Program-made: the position numbers and the translations under genes | In this document: piece after piece, positions 26,697 to 35,465 of the stretch | How the letters are laid out: each line of letters begins with the position of its first letter | How positions within the stretch are numbered: position 1 is the first letter of the stretch | The notes under the pieces: model-generated | The model's database searches: none | The model's input: the letters and a program-made list of their open reading frames with translations, nothing else | Told to the model about the DNA's origin: nothing | NCBI GenBank assembly: GCA_018401465.1 | Contig: JAGYKE010000004.1 | Coordinates: 1,767,857 to 1,831,856 of the forward strand | Source: Aestuariivita sp. | GTDB lineage: Bacteria > Pseudomonadota > Alphaproteobacteria > Rhodobacterales > Rhodobacteraceae | Direction of reading: 5' to 3' | DNA: 64,000 bases

Positions 26697-27791
26697 ATGG
26701 GTCCTTTTCCGCACAACGCCCCGCGGGCCGAAATCACGGCCGAAAACCCCGCCGGGACCGACGGGTTCGAATTCGTCGAATTTGCCCATCCCGATCCGGA
26801 AGAGCTGCGCGCGTTGTTCGCGCGGATGGGCTATGCCCATGTCGCGACGCACAAGACCAAGCAGGTGGAGCTTTGGCAGCAGGGCGACATCACCTATGTG
26901 CTGAACGCCGAGCCGGGCAGCTTCGCCGCGCGCTTCGCGGAAGAGCACGGGCCCTGCGCGCCGTCGATGGCCTGGCGGGTGCGTGACGCGCAGCACGCTT
27001 TCGACCATGCAGTGTCGAAAGGGGCCGAACCCTATACCGACGCGGACAAGACCGTGGACTGGCCCGCGATCAAGGGGATCGGTGGCAGCCTGATCTACTT
27101 CACCGACCAGTACTGGGATACCTCGCCCTATAACGAGGACTTCGACTGGATCGCCATGTCGAAGCCCAAGGGGGTGGGGTTCTATTACCTCGACCACCTG
27201 ACGCACAATGTCTTCAAGGGCAACATGGACACGTGGTTCCGGTTCTACGGCGATCTCTTCAACTTCCGCGAAATCCGCTTCTTCGACATCGCGGGCAAGT
27301 TCACCGGGCTGTTCAGCCGGGCGCTGACCTCGCCCTGCGGGCGCATCCGCATCCCGATCAACGAAGACCGGGGCGAGACCGGGCAGATCGTGGCCTATCT
27401 CAAGAAATACAACGGCGAAGGCATCCAGCACATCGCGGTGGGCAGCGAAGACATCTATGACAGCGTGGACGCGATTTACGACAATGGCGTGCGCTTCATG
27501 CCCGGCCCGCCCGAGGCCTACTACACGCTCTCGAAGACCCGCGTGCAGGGGCATGAGGAACCGCTGGACCGGATGATGACCCATGGCATCCTGATCGACG
27601 GCGAAGGTGTCGTGGACGGGGGCGAGACGAAGATCCTGCTGCAGATCTTCTCGAAGACCGTGATCGGGCCGATCTTCTTCGAATTCATCCAGCGCAAGGG
27701 CGATGACGGCTTCGGCGAGGGCAATTTCAAGGCGCTGTTCGAATCGATCGAGGCCGAGCAGATCGCCAATGGGGAAATCGCAGCGGAGTGA
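26697..27791 (+). CDS. hppD: 4-Hydroxyphenylpyruvate dioxygenase
   Basis: 364 residues from ATG 26697, with AGGGAGAAA upstream; the frame extends 23 codons further but lacks family similarity. Fe(II) enzyme turning 4-hydroxyphenylpyruvate into homogentisate in tyrosine catabolism. The facial triad is visible: His167 (YLDHLTHN), His245 (GIQHIAVG) and Glu329 (FFEFIQRKG); the C-terminal GFGEGNFKALFESIE is the gating helix region. No further homogentisate pathway gene is present. The divergent Lrp gene is its likely regulator. Confidence 0.96.
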   Translation: MGPFPHNAPRAEITAENPAGTDGFEFVEFAHPDPEELRALFARMGYAHVATHKTKQVELWQQGDITYVLNAEPGSFAARFAEEHGPCAPSMAWRVRDAQHAFDHAVSKGAEPYTDADKTVDWPAIKGIGGSLIYFTDQYWDTSPYNEDFDWIAMSKPKGVGFYYLDHLTHNVFKGNMDTWFRFYGDLFNFREIRFFDIAGKFTGLFSRALTSPCGRIRIPINEDRGETGQIVAYLKKYNGEGIQHIAVGSEDIYDSVDAIYDNGVRFMPGPPEAYYTLSKTRVQGHEEPLDRMMTHGILIDGEGVVDGGETKILLQIFSKTVIGPIFFEFIQRKGDDGFGEGNFKALFESIEAEQIANGEIAAE

Positions 27792-27814
27792 GGCGCGAAA
27801 TCTCACGAATTTTC

Positions 27815-27844
27815 AAAGGCCTGGGGGGGAACTTCCGGGCCTTT
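27815..27844. terminator. Hairpin between convergent genes
   Basis: AAAGGCC (27815-27821) pairs with GGCCTTT (27838-27844) in the 57-bp gap between the dioxygenase gene and the convergent fusion-protein gene. The stem can act on both strands; the T tract is short, so efficiency is uncertain. Confidence 0.5.
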
Positions 27845-27848
27845 GGCG

Positions 27849-30392
27849 TCAGCCTGCAGGGATTGTGAGCGTCAGGTTGCGCCCGCCCTTCTGGTAGCGC
27901 AATTCGCTGTCGCCGATGGCCGAGACCTGCCCACCATCCAGCCGGTCGCCCACTGTCACCTTCTGGTAGCGTCCGTTGGGCAGACGCACCAGCGCACGGC
28001 GGTTCGACGGCGTGCCATAGACGCCGATCAGGTTGATCTCGCGCAGATTGATCGCGTTGCGCACCGTTGCCTGCCGCGCAACCGAGGTGGCCGAGGGGAT
28101 GGCGGGTGCCGCGCTTGCCGCGGCGGCGACGCGGGTCGGTTCCTCTTCGGCATCTTCCTGAGGTGCCGCGGCGCGCGGGGCGGGGGCGGCGCGGGCGGCG
28201 GCGACCACATCGGCAAAGTCTGATGGCCGCGGCAGCGGCGCGAGCGAGGCCAGAACCGCCTGTTCGGTGGCACCGACAATGGGGCCTTCTGCGGTTTCAG
28301 TCTCCGGTTCGGGCGCCGCCTCGGCGGGCGTTTCGATCAGCGGGCGCACGCGGGGGCGCAGCCCGGCCAGTTCCTGCCGCGTCAGCCCGCCGAACTGCGA
28401 ACGTTCGTTGCCTTCGACCAGTCCTTCGGGGCGGGTCCGGGGCCGGGTGCTGGGCAGGGCGGGAGCATCGGCGGCTGCATCGACCTCGACCTCGGCCGGG
28501 GCCTGGGTCGGGGTCGTTTCGAACCGTGTGGGTGTGGGCGGCGGCACGACCGGCGGGCGCCCGAGGAACACGGTGAAGCCGTCGGGGCTGACCGCGCCTT
28601 CTGGTGTGGGCTGCACCCTGCCATCAGGGCCAAAGGTCACCGACAGGCCCGGCACGATCGGCAGGCTGGTGCGGCGCGGCAGAGCGTCTGTCACCAGCGC
28701 CTCGGGCGGGATCAGCGCGACGGCGTCCTGCGCGGGTACTGCGCTGTCGATCGAGGTGAGATAGAGCGCATCGAGATCGACAAGACCGGGCAGGTCCGGC
28801 GGTTCGGGGGCGCGTTCCCAGATGCCGGTCACCGCATAGCGCGCCTGTGCCTCTTCCGGGGTCGGGATTATGGCAAAGGCGGGCTCGGCCACATCGGGCA
28901 GGGGTTCGCGCAGCGCATCGAGCACGGCGGCGTCGGTGTCCGACAGGGGCGTCTCCGCCGGAGGGGCGGCGGCGGTCTCGGTCGTCTCGGTGGTCAAAGG
29001 GGCGGCCACGGGATCGGCGGGGCCGGGGACGACGGCGACGATTTCGGGCGGGCGCTTGCCGAAGAGGCCCGCGACACCTTCCTCCATGAAGACCGAAGCC
29101 CAAGCCGCAACAGCGGCAAGGAAGACCAGAAGCGCCGCGGTCAGGATCAGGCCAAGATGGCGCGGCTTGCCGCCCACGGCCATCTCCGTGCCGCGGGCAC
29201 CGAAGATAGTCATGCGGCGGCGTTCGTCGCTCTCGGTCTCCGTCTCGGTGATGCGCTGTGGCTGCGGGATCGGGCGGCGCGCGGCGGCCACCATGGCCGA
29301 CTTGGCGCGGGCGGTCCCCGGTGCGGCGGCGTCGGGACGGATACGGGCAGATTCGGGCGGTGTCGCACGGGGTATCGCACGTGGTGTCGCACGGGCCGGG
29401 CGGGGCGCCGTCCCGGAAGCGGCTTCGGCGGCGCGGCGGCTCAGGAACCGTTCGGCCCAGGTTTTCGGGGGCTCGGTCGCGGCCGTCTCGTCGCCACCCA
29501 GCGCGGGGGCCGAGACGCGCAGGCTGTCGGTGGCCGTGGCCGGCAGGGTGACAGAGGCGGCGACAGGGGCCTCGGTCGGGCGGTTGGGGCCGGGCACGGG
29601 GCGCGCTGCGGGCCGGGCTTCGGCCGGGGGCGCGGGCGCCACGGGTGCCGCGGCCATGTCGGGCGCGGGTTCGCCGATGGTGATGCGCGGGCTGATCTGC
29701 GCCGTTGCGGGTGGACTAGGCACGCGCGTCGCCCCGCCGAGCGCGGGGGCCGCTCCGGCGGCACGGCGGGTGGAAAAGCCGGGCAGGGGCTGTGGGTCGG
29801 GTTCGGGTTCGTGTTCGGGTTGCGGTTCCGGCGCTTCGTCGGCCAGCGGGCCGATGACGACAACGGCGACCCCGTCGGGTTCCACCCGTTCGCCCGGGCT
29901 CAGGGCCTTGCGCGAGAACTGTGTCGGGCCGAAGAACGGCTCGCCCAGAAAGTCCTCGTCGCCGGGGATGGCGACAAAGCTCACCGGGTTGAAACGATGA
30001 TCGACCGCGAAGGCCTCGGCCTCGTCGAGCGTTTCGCGGGCGACCGCGGCGACATGGGTCTGGGACCCGTCCTCGCAGATGTCATAGACAAGGTCATCGA
30101 CCGCATAGGGGGTCGCGCCATCGAGCGCGCGGCGGACCTCGGCATGGCGGTCGGCGGCGGACAGATGCCCGGTCTCGACCGTCAGGTAGCGGATCTGGTC
30201 GCGCGGGATGATCAGTTTCGTCCGAAAGCCGGCTCCGTCCCGCTCCACCGCCTGCGCGCGCAGACCGGCCAGCGCCTGCCCCAGATCGGGCGCGTCGAGC
30301 GCCACCTCTCCCGCCACGCGCCAGCCGCCCGCGGCGCGGGCAAGAAGGCTGATGCCCTCGAACGACAGACTGAGCGCGAAATCCGGTTTCAT
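27849..30392 (-). CDS. PilM/GspL-like and PilP/GspC-like fusion membrane protein
   Basis: 847 residues from ATG 30392 (MKPDFALSLSFEG). Residues 1-150 look like the cytoplasmic actin-like/assembly part of PilM or GspL proteins: LIIPRDQIRYLTVET, then a helical EVRRALDGATPYAVDDLVYD and a VAAVARETLDEAE strand. A long Ala/Pro/Arg low-complexity linker leads to one membrane segment (about 410-430, LILTAALLVFLAAVAAW). The periplasmic part is Pro/Thr/Glu-rich and ends in INLIGVYGTPSNRRALVRLP and YQKVTVGDRLDGGQV, which is the PilP/GspC homology-region pattern. Type IV pilus or type II secretion inner-membrane platforms use these two as separate proteins. No other pilus or secretion gene is nearby. Domain calls are by motif reading only, so moderately sure. 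Confidence 0.7.
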   Translation of the reverse strand: MKPDFALSLSFEGISLLARAAGGWRVAGEVALDAPDLGQALAGLRAQAVERDGAGFRTKLIIPRDQIRYLTVETGHLSAADRHAEVRRALDGATPYAVDDLVYDICEDGSQTHVAAVARETLDEAEAFAVDHRFNPVSFVAIPGDEDFLGEPFFGPTQFSRKALSPGERVEPDGVAVVVIGPLADEAPEPQPEHEPEPDPQPLPGFSTRRAAGAAPALGGATRVPSPPATAQISPRITIGEPAPDMAAAPVAPAPPAEARPAARPVPGPNRPTEAPVAASVTLPATATDSLRVSAPALGGDETAATEPPKTWAERFLSRRAAEAASGTAPRPARATPRAIPRATPPESARIRPDAAAPGTARAKSAMVAAARRPIPQPQRITETETESDERRRMTIFGARGTEMAVGGKPRHLGLILTAALLVFLAAVAAWASVFMEEGVAGLFGKRPPEIVAVVPGPADPVAAPLTTETTETAAAPPAETPLSDTDAAVLDALREPLPDVAEPAFAIIPTPEEAQARYAVTGIWERAPEPPDLPGLVDLDALYLTSIDSAVPAQDAVALIPPEALVTDALPRRTSLPIVPGLSVTFGPDGRVQPTPEGAVSPDGFTVFLGRPPVVPPPTPTRFETTPTQAPAEVEVDAAADAPALPSTRPRTRPEGLVEGNERSQFGGLTRQELAGLRPRVRPLIETPAEAAPEPETETAEGPIVGATEQAVLASLAPLPRPSDFADVVAAARAAPAPRAAAPQEDAEEEPTRVAAAASAAPAIPSATSVARQATVRNAINLREINLIGVYGTPSNRRALVRLPNGRYQKVTVGDRLDGGQVSAIGDSELRYQKGGRNLTLTIPAG

Positions 30393-30553
30393 CTTGCGCT
30401 TTCGGCAGCTTGGACTGGGCGCGCCGATCCCGTGCGCCTGCGTGCGCAGCTTACAGCAGGTCTTTGCCAAGGGAAAGCTCAGATGCCGTCAGTACTTGCG
30501 CTGCGGCGCTGATGCGGTCTTGCTGGCGGGGAAGATGCTGATGGAGTGACCCC

Positions 30554-31246
30554 ATGACCCCGATCCGAACCTGCGCGCTGATCCTGGCGCTGGTCCTGCC
30601 CCTGCCGACGCTGGCGGATGCCGCGCGCACCATCACCGTGACCGGGTCGGGCGAGGTGCAGGCCGAACCCGACATGGCGGTGGTCAGCATCGGCGCGCGC
30701 AACACCGCACCCACGGCGCGGGCGGCGATGGACCTCACCTCGGCTGCCGCGGGCGCGGTCATGGCACGCCTCGGCGCGGCAGGAATCGAGGCGCGCGACA
30801 TGCAGACCGGCCAGATTTCGCTCAACCCTGTCTGGGATCACCGCGGCGGGTCCGACGAGGGCCCGCGCGTCACCGGGTTCGAGGCGGCGATCACGCTGAC
30901 GGTCCGGGTGCGCGACCTGTCGGTGCTGGGTGGGGTGCTGGACGCGGCGGTCAGCGACGGGGCCAATGCGCTGGGTGGTCTGAGCTTCGCGGTGGCTGAC
31001 CCCGCCCCGCTCCTGTCGCAGGCGCGCGCACAGGCCGTGGCAGATGCGAAGGCGAAGGCCGAAGAGATGGCTGCCGCCGCGGGCGTGACCCTCGGGCCGG
31101 TGCAGACCATCAGCGAACAGGGGGCCATGCGGCCCCAGCCGATGATGATGGAGATGGCGCGCAGCGCCGCCGCCGACATGCCCATCGCCGCGGGCGAGGT
31201 GGGTTATTCAGCGTCGGTCATGATGGTCTTCGCGATCGCCGATTGA
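30554..31246 (+). CDS. SIMPL domain (DUF541) periplasmic protein
   Basis: 230 residues with a Sec signal peptide (hydrophobic 7-19, cleavage near ADA-AR at 22). The mature start ITVTGSGEVQAEPDMAVVSIG is the classic DUF541 opening, and AQAVADAKAKAEEMAAAAGVTLG is the conserved helical end. Family members are periplasmic or outer-membrane proteins, some linked to stress tolerance. The start ATG has GGAG 7 nt upstream. It is divergent from the PilM/PilP-like gene and ends in a hairpin at 31249. Confidence 0.92.
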   Translation: MTPIRTCALILALVLPLPTLADAARTITVTGSGEVQAEPDMAVVSIGARNTAPTARAAMDLTSAAAGAVMARLGAAGIEARDMQTGQISLNPVWDHRGGSDEGPRVTGFEAAITLTVRVRDLSVLGGVLDAAVSDGANALGGLSFAVADPAPLLSQARAQAVADAKAKAEEMAAAAGVTLGPVQTISEQGAMRPQPMMMEMARSAAADMPIAAGEVGYSASVMMVFAIAD

Positions 31247-31248
31247 AT

Positions 31249-31279
31249 ATCGCGCGCGCCCGCGTGGGGCGCGCGCGAT
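31249..31279. terminator. Perfect 13-bp hairpin between convergent genes
   Basis: A 13-bp perfectly paired GC stem (31249-31261 with 31267-31279, loop GCGTG) fills the gap between the SIMPL stop and the metY stop. It lacks a clear T tract on either side, so it may be a stabiliser or a weak bidirectional terminator. Confidence 0.55.
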
Positions 31280-31282
31280 GTC

Positions 31283-32575
31283 TCAGGCCGTGGCCTTCGT
31301 CAGCGCCTGGTCGAGATCGGCGATCAGGTCGGCGGCATCCTCGATCCCGATCGACACGCGCACGACTTCCGGCGCGGCGCCTGCCGCGCGCTGCTGGTCG
31401 GGCGTGAGCTGGCGGTGCGTGGTCGAGGCCGAATGGATGATCAGCGAGCGCGTATCGCCGAGGTTCGCCACGTGGCTGAAGATTTCCAGCGAATTGACGA
31501 GCTTCACGCAGGCGTCATAGCCGCCCTTGACCGCGAAGGTGAACAGCGCGCCCGCGCCTTTCGGGCAGACCTCTGCAACGCGGCCGTGATAGGGCGACGA
31601 CGGCAGCCCCGCATAGGTGACGTAATCGATGCGCGGGTCGTTCTCGAGCCAGGTCGCGATCTTCACCGCGTTCTCCACATGGCGCTCCATGCGCAGCGAC
31701 AGCGTCTCGATCCCCATCAGGGTGTAATGGGCGGCCTGCGGGTTCATCGTCATGCCCAGATCGCGCAGACCGATGGCGATGCCGTGGAAGGTGAAGGCAA
31801 GCGGCCCGAAGGTTTCGTGGAAGCGCAGCCCGTGATAGGCGGGTTCCGGCGCGCTGAGCGAGGGGAACTTGTCCGAGGCCGACCAGTCGAAGCGCCCCGA
31901 ATCGACTATTGCCCCGCCGGTGACCGTGCCGTTGCCGGTGAGGTATTTCGTGGTCGAATGCACCACCAGCGTGGCGCCATGTTCGATCGGGCGACACAGA
32001 TACGGCGTGGCCGAGGTGTTGTCGACGATCAGCGGCAGGCCCGCCGCATCGGCCACATCCGCCACCGCGCGCAGGTCGGTGATATAGCCACCGGGGTTCG
32101 CCACGCTTTCGCAGAAGACCGCGCGGGTGTCAGCGTCGATGGCATTGCGCAGCGCGTCGAGATCGTCGAAATCGACGAACTTCGCCGACCAGCCGAAGCG
32201 TTTGATGGTCTGGCTGAACTGGGTCACCGTTCCGCCGTAAAGCCGGGTCGAGGCGACGATGTTCAGCCCCGGGCCCATCAGCGGAAACAGCGCCATGATC
32301 TGCGCCGCATGGCCCGACGAACAGCAGACCGCGCCGACGCCGCCTTCCAGCGTCGCGATGCGTTCTTGCAGGACGGCCACGGTAGGGTTCGTCAGGCGGG
32401 AATAGATATAGCCCACTTCCTGCAGGTTGAAGAGCGCGGCGGCATGTTCCGCGTCGCGGAAGACATAGGCCGTGGTCTGGTAGATCGGCGTCTGCCGCGC
32501 GCCGGTCGCCGGGTCGGGGCGGGCGCCTGCATGGATCTGCAGCGTGTCGAAGCCGTAGGTGGGTCCGTCGGACAT
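31283..32575 (-). CDS. metY: O-acetylhomoserine aminocarboxypropyltransferase (sulfhydrylase)
   Basis: 430 residues. PLP enzyme of the Cys/Met metabolism family that makes homocysteine from O-acetylhomoserine and sulfide. The PLP lysine is Lys210 in HSTTKYLTGNG; the MetY-type N-terminus GFDTLQIHAGARPD and the family signature YSRLTNPTVAVLQERIATLEGG are clear. The long central segment and the 430 length fit MetY (O-acetylhomoserine) rather than MetZ/MetB. It stands alone: the next gene downstream is convergent and the upstream ABC membrane protein is 67 bp away on the same strand. Confidence 0.95.
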   Translation of the reverse strand: MSDGPTYGFDTLQIHAGARPDPATGARQTPIYQTTAYVFRDAEHAAALFNLQEVGYIYSRLTNPTVAVLQERIATLEGGVGAVCCSSGHAAQIMALFPLMGPGLNIVASTRLYGGTVTQFSQTIKRFGWSAKFVDFDDLDALRNAIDADTRAVFCESVANPGGYITDLRAVADVADAAGLPLIVDNTSATPYLCRPIEHGATLVVHSTTKYLTGNGTVTGGAIVDSGRFDWSASDKFPSLSAPEPAYHGLRFHETFGPLAFTFHGIAIGLRDLGMTMNPQAAHYTLMGIETLSLRMERHVENAVKIATWLENDPRIDYVTYAGLPSSPYHGRVAEVCPKGAGALFTFAVKGGYDACVKLVNSLEIFSHVANLGDTRSLIIHSASTTHRQLTPDQQRAAGAAPEVVRVSIGIEDAADLIADLDQALTKATA

Positions 32576-32642
32576 GGTCTCACTCCCTCAAGTGTCTGCC
32601 CATCTGGTTAGGGGATCGGCCCGCACCTGACAACCGGCCTGA

Positions 32643-33515
32643 TCAGGCGTCGTCTTCAGGGTCGGGGCGGGCCTTGTTGATGCGCTCGATGATCTCGCTC
32701 AGCCGCGACCATTGCTGCAGGGCCACGGGCAGGTTGAAGGCGGCGTCCATGAATTCCCAGCTGTAGGTGACGATGGCAAAGATAGCGCCTGCGCTCGCCG
32801 CCATCACCAGCGCCGTGAAGCCCAGGTTGAAGACGACAAGCGCCATGAGCACGGCATAGATCAATCCGTAGACCAGCGCCTCGGTATCGGACAGGCGCAC
32901 CTCCCAGTGGCGCAGCAGACGCAGGTGACGGCCGAAGGCGGGGCCGGTGCGGGTTTCCAAGAGCCGCACCTGCTTTTCGGCGCGTGCGTTGATCGCGCGG
33001 TTGAGCCGGAAGAACCGGTCATGGAAGCGTGCATAGACGGCCAGCATGAAGCCCCCCGCCGCCATCGCCGCCAGCGCCAGAACCCAGTGATAGGTGGCCA
33101 GGATCGCGACCGAGGCGACAAGCTGCACGACAGCCGCCATCAGCACCGGCACCTCCTGTTCGAGGAAGTCGACCAGTTCGCGCGCCATCAGCACCCGCGC
33201 GTTCAGCGCCGATACGGGCAGGCCGCGGTTGCGTTCGGCCAGCACCTGACCCAGTTCCACCCGCATCGTGCCGAAGATGCGCGTGTCGATGACCTGACGC
33301 AGCACCGCGACCGCGACCAGCGCGACCAGCACGCCGCAAAGCTGCCAGAAGGGGTCCATCTGTCCCGCCAGAAGCCCGTCGATGGTCAGCCCCAGCAGAA
33401 GCGGCAGCAGCACCCAGAGCCCCGTTTCGATCAGCGTCAGCGCCCATGTCAGCGCCACGCGCAGCCAGAACAGCCGCAAGAGCGTGCCAAGCGTGAGGGG
33501 GCGGTCGTCGAACAT
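32643..33515 (-). CDS. ABC-exporter-type six-helix membrane domain without ATPase
   Basis: 290 residues forming only the transmembrane half of a type IV (exporter) ABC protein: helices near 15-45, 55-75, 125-170 and 215-260, with FGTMRVELGQVLAERNRGLP and LNRAINARAEKQVRLLETR as the intracellular loops. There is no Walker A or signature motif in the gene or next to it. Similar stand-alone six-TM proteins occur in Rhodobacterales. Either it associates with an ATPase encoded elsewhere or it has another role. It lies 26 bp downstream of the glycosyltransferase-like gene. Confidence 0.8.
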   Translation of the reverse strand: MFDDRPLTLGTLLRLFWLRVALTWALTLIETGLWVLLPLLLGLTIDGLLAGQMDPFWQLCGVLVALVAVAVLRQVIDTRIFGTMRVELGQVLAERNRGLPVSALNARVLMARELVDFLEQEVPVLMAAVVQLVASVAILATYHWVLALAAMAAGGFMLAVYARFHDRFFRLNRAINARAEKQVRLLETRTGPAFGRHLRLLRHWEVRLSDTEALVYGLIYAVLMALVVFNLGFTALVMAASAGAIFAIVTYSWEFMDAAFNLPVALQQWSRLSEIIERINKARPDPEDDA

Positions 33516-33541
33516 GGGGCCAGTCTGGCACGGCGCGCGGC

Positions 33542-34546
33542 TCAGCGCATCCAGAACCCGGCCTTCTTGATCTGGTTTCGGATCATCTGTTCGCGCCGGG
33601 GCAGGGCAGTGCGGTCAAACAGGGCACGCACCTTCGCGCCGCGGCCCTGATAGACCATCCGCTTGATCGGATCGTACTGCTTGAGCACCCGCTTGATCCG
33701 GTTGGGCGAGGCGATTTCCTCGAGCACCGCCACCGCAAGATCGCTTTCGCGCGCGTAAAGCAGCGGCAGAAGACGGTAATGGCAGGTGACCTCGCCGTCG
33801 ATCAGGCCCGGCGGCAGCGTGTCGCGCCCGCCGCCGAAGGACCGGATCACCAGCGGCAGCGCGATCTGGTCAAGCCAGGGAAAGATCGCCTGACACACGA
33901 GTTCGCGGGGTGGGTCGGTTTCAATGATGCGCGCGTATTCCGCGAAACGCGCGCCGAATTCGGCGGGGCAGCGGAAGAAGAAGAAGCCCGCGTTGAAATA
34001 GAGATAGCGCTGCCAGTATTCGTCTGGCTGGCTCAGGTCGAGGCTGGCGTCGAAATCAAGGCCGAAGCGGTCGTAGAGCGATTTCCAGATCGCGCCATAG
34101 CCCGGGCCATACAGCTCGAGCACCGGCCATGTGCCTTCGCGCCTCAGCGATGCGGTGGGGCGGTCGAAGTCGAAGGGCACGCGGGCCAGATCGCCAAGGA
34201 TCAGCGTGTCGGTGTCGAAAAAGACGAAGGGTTCCCCGGGAGGGAGCGCCGCAAGCGCCTCGATCTTGTTGGCGTTGGGATAGCGTTCGCCCCAGTGATG
34301 ATTGTCGAAGGGCAGGATTTCGGCCCCGAGATCGTCAAGCGCCGCAAGGATGTCGGGGTCGTTCAGCCCCGGGTCGCTCTTCCAGAGGGGGCCGGGGCGG
34401 GGGGTGGCGACGAACAGGCGGCCGCGGAAATCGGGGTTTGTATGGCGCAGCGAGGCCGCGAACAGAACCGCCTCGTATCCGAGCCGGCCGGATTGACCGA
34501 CGACGAGGATGTTGAACGCGGACGGATTCACCTGTTGACTGCTCAT
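33542..34546 (-). CDS. Glycosyltransferase-like (GT-A) protein
   Basis: 334 residues. The N-terminus ILVVGQSGRLGYEAVLFAAS and the FFDTDTLIL motif (a DxD-type metal/nucleotide-sugar site about residue 115) resemble GT8-like transferases. YFNAGFFFFRCPAEFG in the middle fits the acceptor region. There is no signal peptide. The C-terminal 70 residues are basic and may contact membrane or substrate. It is upstream of and probably cotranscribed with the ATPase-less ABC membrane protein. Sugar donor and acceptor are unknown. Confidence 0.65.
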   Translation of the reverse strand: MSSQQVNPSAFNILVVGQSGRLGYEAVLFAASLRHTNPDFRGRLFVATPRPGPLWKSDPGLNDPDILAALDDLGAEILPFDNHHWGERYPNANKIEALAALPPGEPFVFFDTDTLILGDLARVPFDFDRPTASLRREGTWPVLELYGPGYGAIWKSLYDRFGLDFDASLDLSQPDEYWQRYLYFNAGFFFFRCPAEFGARFAEYARIIETDPPRELVCQAIFPWLDQIALPLVIRSFGGGRDTLPPGLIDGEVTCHYRLLPLLYARESDLAVAVLEEIASPNRIKRVLKQYDPIKRMVYQGRGAKVRALFDRTALPRREQMIRNQIKKAGFWMR

Positions 34547-34679
34547 GCCGGGTCCCGGCCCCTCGTGTCGGGGTCTGTTTCGGTATATCGAGTATAGGTG
34601 TCGGGCGGGTCCGTCAAAACCCCAATTCCGAAGGTGCGGGCTTTCCCCGTGCCGCAGGGCCCGAGACGCAGGAGGTCAG

Positions 34680-35243
34680 ATGCGCGATATTGTCCTGTTT
34701 TTCCTTGCCATGGCGGCGCAGGTCGGGGGCGGCGATGCGCCCGCGCGTGCGGCATCCGTCGCCACCGCGCCCCCGCCCGTACAGGCGCCCGTGGAGGTGC
34801 CCGTGCAGGTGCCCGTGCAAGCTACCGTACCTGGGCTGAACGTGCGCCCCGCGCGGTCCGCACTGGTGGCCGAGGATCAGGCGCCCACGGGCCGCTTCAC
34901 CACCGCGACCGAGGTGCGCCCGATCCTTGACGCGACCCGCTTGGCCTGGATCGCCACCCGCGACTGGGAAGGCCAGCAGCTTCTCTACGTCACGCATCTG
35001 TGGTCGTGGCGCTGTGGGCTGGCGCAGATCGAGATCGGTGTGAACGGCGCCGCGCCCGAGGTCTGGCCGCTGCCGGCCTGCCATCTCGACCAGCCCGCGC
35101 CCAACGTGATCCTGGAGGGCGACGGGTTGCCCTACCGCGCCTTTCCGCCCGGGTCGCTGTCGCGCATCGAGGTGCGGGTGACCTATGACGATCTGGGCAC
35201 CGCGCGGGCGGTCTATGACGGCAACGGGGTGCTGGTGGAGTAA
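34680..35243 (+). CDS. Hypothetical exported protein
   Basis: 187 residues from ATG 34680, with GGAGG just upstream. The first 25 residues are a signal-like hydrophobic stretch (DIVLFFLAMAAQVGGG). A short Pro/Val repeat (PVEVPVQVPVQ, near 40) leads to a globular part of about 120 residues with the motif WSWRCGLAQIEIGVNG and a second cysteine at PLPACHLD, possibly a disulfide. I do not recognise a family. It is divergent from the glycosyltransferase-like gene across 133 bp. Confidence 0.7.
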   Translation: MRDIVLFFLAMAAQVGGGDAPARAASVATAPPPVQAPVEVPVQVPVQATVPGLNVRPARSALVAEDQAPTGRFTTATEVRPILDATRLAWIATRDWEGQQLLYVTHLWSWRCGLAQIEIGVNGAAPEVWPLPACHLDQPAPNVILEGDGLPYRAFPPGSLSRIEVRVTYDDLGTARAVYDGNGVLVE

Positions 35244-35377
35244 GGGCCTGATGGCGCCGGGCATCCGCGCGCCCTGTCGCGGCACAGCACCCCTGTGCTC
35301 GGAGCGCATCGCATTGTGATCTTCCGGCCACGGCTTGCAGGAAAGGGTCCCGGCGGGGTTGTGGCCATGCGTGTCAA

Positions 35378-35410
35378 TTGACAAAATCATGTAGGGTTTT
35401 TTGGTATGTT
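35378..35410 (+). promoter_or_regulatory. Possible promoter of outer-membrane protein gene
   Basis: The 222-bp gap before the barrel gene holds an AT-rich island. TTGACA (35378-35383) is a perfect -35, but the best -10-like element, TATGTT (35405-35410), is 21 bp away, longer than usual. Low certainty. Confidence 0.3.
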
Positions 35411-35465
35411 TTGTTCAGGTTTCATGGTTTCGGGTTTCATGACTTTGCTGCAGGAAAGGTAGCTC

